From Bacillota bacterium (GTDB taxonomy: Bacteria > Bacillota > UBA4882 > UBA8346), in contig JANQHU010000272.1 in NCBI GenBank assembly GCA_028282485.1, positions 1 to 17,178 of the forward strand: a stretch of 17,178 nt of DNA, given 5' to 3'. The translations under genes and the position numbers were made by a program. Under the pieces are notes generated by a model. The model did not search any database. It was not told the origin of the DNA and worked only from the letters and a program-made list of their open reading frames with translations. Each line of letters begins with the position of its first letter. The first letter of the stretch is position 1. Shown here in pieces: positions 13,632 to 17,178 of the stretch.

Positions 13632-15839
13632 TTATTCATTTAATTTAAACCTTTTTAAACTCAGGGAATTAGTCAAAACCGAGACCGAACTAAAAGCCAT
13701 GGCTGCTCCCGCAATTACCGGACTTAAATAACCCAAAGCGGCAATGGGAATACCAATTATATTATAAATAAAGGCCCAAAACAAATTCTGTTTGATTTTA
13801 GTCATGGTTTTGCGGGAAAGGCTAATGGCCGCCGGAATAGTGCGTAAATCACCCCGCATTAAGGTAATTGCTGCCGCTTCAATGGCTACATCGGTACCAG
13901 TTCCGATCGCCATCCCAATATCTGCTTCGGCCAAAGCAGGGGCATCATTAATACCATCCCCCACCATGGCTACGATCTTGCCCTGTTCCTTGAGTCGAGC
14001 CACTTCGAAAGCTTTATTTTCCGGTAAAACTTCCGCTAAAACCTTGGTAATGCCTACTTGCCCGGCAATCGCCGCCGCCGTTTGTTGATTATCACCAGTC
14101 AGCATATAGACTTCCATTCCCAGCTGCTGCAACTTATTTATTGCCCCTAAGGAACCTTCTTTGACTGTATCAGCCACTCCGATCAGGCCCTCAATCACTT
14201 GATCAATTACCAACAACATTACCGTTTTACCTTGCTCCTCCAGTTGAGAAATCTGCTGTTCCAGACTTGCAATATCAACTCCAATTTCTTTCATTAAAGA
14301 GCGATTTCCAATATAAATATTTTGATCCTCGACAACCGCTTTTACTCCTTTACCGGGAATTGCTGTAAAAGACTCGGCTTCCAAAATATTTTCTAGAGTC
14401 TCTTTTCCTTTCTGATAAATGGCTACTCCTAAAGGATGTTCGGAAGCCTTTTCGACCATAGCGGCCACTTTTAATAATTGCTCCTCTCCCAGCTTGCCGA
14501 CAGGAAGCAAGTCAGTAACTTCCGGCTCACCTTTAGTGATGGTTCCGGTTTTATCCAGAACCACTACATTTAAGCGATAGGCTGTTTCGAGATGCTCCCC
14601 GCCTTTGATTAAAATACCATTCTCGGCCCCTTTACCCGTACCCACCATAATCGCCGTCGGTGTGGCTAAGCCTAAGGCACAAGGACAGGCAATCACTAGT
14701 ACGGAAACAGCACTAATTACTGCCGCCGATAAATCCTGACCCCCACTTACTCCATAATACCAAATTAAAAAAGTTAGTAGCGCAATCCCGATTACTACCG
14801 GGACAAAAACCCCCGCTACCCGATCGGCAATTTTTTGGATCGGGGCCTTCGAGCTTTGGGCCTCTTCCACCAATTTAATTATTTGGGCTAAGGCGGTCTC
14901 GTGCCCAATTTTAGTTGCCGTAAATTTAAAAGTACCATACTTATTAATCGTGACTCCTACTACCTGGTCCCCCACGGTTTTCTCTACCGGAAGGCTTTCC
15001 CCCGTAAGCATGGATTCATCAATTGCCGAATTCCCTGCCACTATCGTGCCGTCAACTGGGATCTTTTCGCCCGGTTTTACAATCACAACATCCCCGAGTC
15101 GAACCTCTGCTACCGGAATCTCCTCTTCCAACCCATTGCGAATCACCTGTGCCGTTTTGGCTTGCAAACCCATTAGTTTTTTAATGGCTTCCGAAGTCTT
15201 TCCCTTGGCAACTGCTTCTAAATATTTTCCTAAGAGGATCAGAGTAATGATCATTACTCCTGCTTCAAAGTAAAGCTCTTGCATCATTCCAGCCGCAGGG
15301 GGCGGCTTCAAAAAGCCGTTATATAAACTAAAGAAATATGCCGCCGAGGTTCCCAGCACGATTAAGACATCCATATTCGCACTTTTGGCCCTTAAGGCAT
15401 AAAAAGCATTCCGATAAAAACGAAACCCAATCACAAACTGGACTGGCGTGGCCAGCAGCAGTTGCAAATAAGGATTGTGCAAAAAAGCAACGTTAACTCC
15501 TACCATACTCAGCAGCATCCCTATTAAAAACGGTAAACTGAAAACTACCGCAATAATTAACTCCCATTTTAAGCGCCGCAACTCTCGTTCTTGCTGTTCT
15601 GCCCGATCATCAGAGCTTTGGGCTTCATTTGGCAACATTTGATACCCTAAGGCTTCAATGGTACTAATCAGCTCCGCTGCAGTAATTACCGCCGGATTAT
15701 AAACCACCTCCGCTTTTTCAGTAGCCAAATTTACCCGGGCCGTTTCTACTCCCTCTAGCCGATTCAATTTTTTCTCTACTTTAGTCGAACAAGCGGCACA
15801 AGACATTCCGATTATTTGAAAAACCTCTTGTTTTTTCAT
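13632..15839 (-). CDS. copA: Cu(I)-exporting P1B-type ATPase
   Basis: A 735-residue P-type ATPase that pumps Cu(I) out of the cytoplasm. It has a single N-terminal HMA domain with GMSCAAC (C14, C17), then eight predicted membrane segments. Motifs include TGES (279-282), transmembrane CPC (385-387), phosphorylated D429 in DKTGT, SEHP (466-469) and GDGINDAP (628-635). YN (692-693) and MAFSS (714-718) in the last two helices, together with CPC, form the Cu(I) signature of subgroup P1B-1. The ATG at 15839 has AGGAAG about 10 bases upstream. It lies 32 bp after the fused HMA-membrane-cupredoxin gene and before copZ. Length and motifs are intact. Confidence 0.96.
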   Translation of the reverse strand: MKKQEVFQIIGMSCAACSTKVEKKLNRLEGVETARVNLATEKAEVVYNPAVITAAELISTIEALGYQMLPNEAQSSDDRAEQQERELRRLKWELIIAVVFSLPFLIGMLLSMVGVNVAFLHNPYLQLLLATPVQFVIGFRFYRNAFYALRAKSANMDVLIVLGTSAAYFFSLYNGFLKPPPAAGMMQELYFEAGVMIITLILLGKYLEAVAKGKTSEAIKKLMGLQAKTAQVIRNGLEEEIPVAEVRLGDVVIVKPGEKIPVDGTIVAGNSAIDESMLTGESLPVEKTVGDQVVGVTINKYGTFKFTATKIGHETALAQIIKLVEEAQSSKAPIQKIADRVAGVFVPVVIGIALLTFLIWYYGVSGGQDLSAAVISAVSVLVIACPCALGLATPTAIMVGTGKGAENGILIKGGEHLETAYRLNVVVLDKTGTITKGEPEVTDLLPVGKLGEEQLLKVAAMVEKASEHPLGVAIYQKGKETLENILEAESFTAIPGKGVKAVVEDQNIYIGNRSLMKEIGVDIASLEQQISQLEEQGKTVMLLVIDQVIEGLIGVADTVKEGSLGAINKLQQLGMEVYMLTGDNQQTAAAIAGQVGITKVLAEVLPENKAFEVARLKEQGKIVAMVGDGINDAPALAEADIGMAIGTGTDVAIEAAAITLMRGDLRTIPAAISLSRKTMTKIKQNLFWAFIYNIIGIPIAALGYLSPVIAGAAMAFSSVSVLTNSLSLKRFKLNE

Positions 15840-15871
15840 TAGGCAACCACTTCCTTCAGAAAGATTCGACT

Positions 15872-17178
15872 CTAATTAGCTGGACTACTACCGCAACAAC
15901 CACTTTTTCCCAAACTACCCTTGCTATTTTGGACATCCTGAGCAGTTGCTTTGGTAAGATCAGCCATTACTTTAATATTACTCCTAATCATTCCCATCCA
16001 ACAGGTATAGACAATATTCCCTTCTTTCTGGGGGGTAAACTCGATAACATTATCTCCCGGAAACAATCGCTTTTCGATCCCATATTCGGGAATAATTAAA
16101 GCATTATTACAACCGTTAAGATCTTGAGCCTCGGCTTTAATAGTCCATCGAACCGGAATACCTTTTTCTACCACCAGAGGCCAATATCTCCCCCCTTCCA
16201 ATTTAGTGGTAACCAACTGGAAGTTATCTTTAATTTGGGCAATACTACCAACTGAAGTGGGGCGTCCAGCCGCCGGAAAAGGATTGTAACCAGCCAAACT
16301 AAACCCTCTATTTAACATTACTAAACCTAAAATCATTACCAAAATAGCGCTTACTTGCATCATTTTACGAGTAAACTTACTACTTAAAAGCGAACTAAGC
16401 GCCCCAAAGCCAAAGAGTAAAGGGACGGTTCCCACACTGAAAAAAAACATCGCCGTAGCCCCGGCCACAAAACTTCCTGTGCCTAAGGCATATAGTTGCA
16501 TGGCTTGCAGCGGGCCACAAGGCATCAGGCCATTTAAAAGTCCTATAACCAACGGCCCTTTATTACTAGCTTTATCAACTACTTTTTGGCCTAGTTTATT
16601 AGGAAATAACCAATTAACTTTCGGAAACAGCTTCAACATATTTAGGGCCATCAGAATCATAAAAACTCCTGAAATAACCGCCACTGCTCCTTTAGCCCCA
16701 CCAGAAAAACTAAATACTGCTCCCAAAGCGCCCACAATTCCACCGATAATCGTATAAGAAATAACTCGCCCCAGATTGTAAAAAAGGCTTGGTTGCAAGC
16801 TAGCCAATTGCCCGCCGTTCTTCTCCAACTTACGACCAACACAGACTGATAAGTTAATGCCACCACACATGGTTAGACAATGTAAGGAAGTTAGCAGACC
16901 TATCAAAAACAAAAGGCCATAGCCCATTTCTGGTTTCACTTCCGGAATGAAGTTAAATCCAATAGTCTTCTCAATGATTAAATATAAGGCTACCAAGATT
17001 ATGCCAATCCCTACAAAATGAGTCACCTTTAATTCACCAACTGAATTATGGGGTTTATTTGCTTCATGGCTAATTTGATAGTTTAATTGCTGCAGTTGCT
17101 TGATTATTTCCTCCCGCTTAATTTGAGTTTGATCATAACTCACTTCCACCCTTGCGTTAACAAAATCCGCCTTCACAT
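15872..17178 (-). CDS. HMA / TauE-SafE-like membrane / cupredoxin fusion protein, partial at N-terminus
   Basis: The frame is open to the window edge. The first residues (KADFVNARVEVSYDQTQIK) are the second half of an HMA domain whose CxxC lies outside. The GTG at 17176 is thus an internal valine, not a start. Then come one membrane segment (about 55-71) and a multi-pass SafE/UreH-like (DsbD_2-type) domain with TSLHCLTMCGG and LMPCGPLQAM. A cupredoxin-like domain follows (about 335-415) with NGCNNALIIPEYG and YTCWMGMI. The C-terminus is SGCCGSSPAN. Two cysteine pairs in membrane helices, a Cys-containing cupredoxin site and a terminal CC suggest that the protein moves or holds Cu(I) at the membrane; substrate and direction are inferred. 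It is encoded just upstream of copA. Confidence 0.88.
   Translation of the reverse strand, partial: VKADFVNARVEVSYDQTQIKREEIIKQLQQLNYQISHEANKPHNSVGELKVTHFVGIGIILVALYLIIEKTIGFNFIPEVKPEMGYGLLFLIGLLTSLHCLTMCGGINLSVCVGRKLEKNGGQLASLQPSLFYNLGRVISYTIIGGIVGALGAVFSFSGGAKGAVAVISGVFMILMALNMLKLFPKVNWLFPNKLGQKVVDKASNKGPLVIGLLNGLMPCGPLQAMQLYALGTGSFVAGATAMFFFSVGTVPLLFGFGALSSLLSSKFTRKMMQVSAILVMILGLVMLNRGFSLAGYNPFPAAGRPTSVGSIAQIKDNFQLVTTKLEGGRYWPLVVEKGIPVRWTIKAEAQDLNGCNNALIIPEYGIEKRLFPGDNVIEFTPQKEGNIVYTCWMGMIRSNIKVMADLTKATAQDVQNSKGSLGKSGCCGSSPAN

Noticed and set aside
17174..17176. GTG as the start of the rightmost gene
   Set aside because: It falls in the middle of an HMA domain; the CxxC-bearing half must lie beyond the window, so the gene is truncated by the edge.

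Overview
The window looks like chromosome from a spore-forming, low-to-mid GC Bacillota of the class Clostridia. The reasons are the sporulation pair yqfC-yqfD, the order phoH-pgpH-ybeY-dgk-cdd-era, AGGAGG-type ribosome binding sites, frequent TTG/GTG starts and A+T-rich spacers. A genus cannot be named from what is visible. Every recognisable gene lies on the minus strand, so the transcription units read from high to low coordinates.

Region 1 (17178 to about 11185) is a copper-handling operon cut by the right edge. It encodes a fused HMA / TauE-SafE-like membrane / cupredoxin protein, the Cu(I) P1B-ATPase CopA, a CopZ-type chaperone, an OmpR-family response regulator and a HAMP histidine kinase. 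It ends at a clear intrinsic terminator (11185-11220). The likely scheme is chaperone hand-off, export by CopA, membrane handling of copper by the fusion protein, and envelope sensing by the two-component system.

Region 2 (11193 to 2281) is a tightly packed housekeeping and sporulation operon: yqfC, yqfD, phoH, pgpH, ybeY, a DgkA-PAP2 fusion, cdd, a GNAT gene, era and queA. Genes overlap or are separated by a few bases, except for 62 bp before cdd. Several starts are non-ATG, including a probable CTG start for pgpH. A sigma-E-like promoter may precede yqfC. The operon ends in a repeated, terminator-like element directly after queA.

Region 3 (2380 to 370) is accessory DNA and the most interesting part. 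It holds two minimal CRISPR arrays, each repeat-spacer-repeat with a 30-bp repeat and a 37-38 bp spacer, each preceded by a near-identical 156-167 bp leader. No cas gene is in the window. Between them lies an MNT-HEPN nucleotidyltransferase/toxin-type pair, which follows one array directly. Three copies of a roughly 100-bp structured element punctuate the region, and one carries an extra GC-rich block of hairpins. The left edge (369 to 1) holds the start of an unknown single-pass membrane protein behind a consensus sigma-A promoter.
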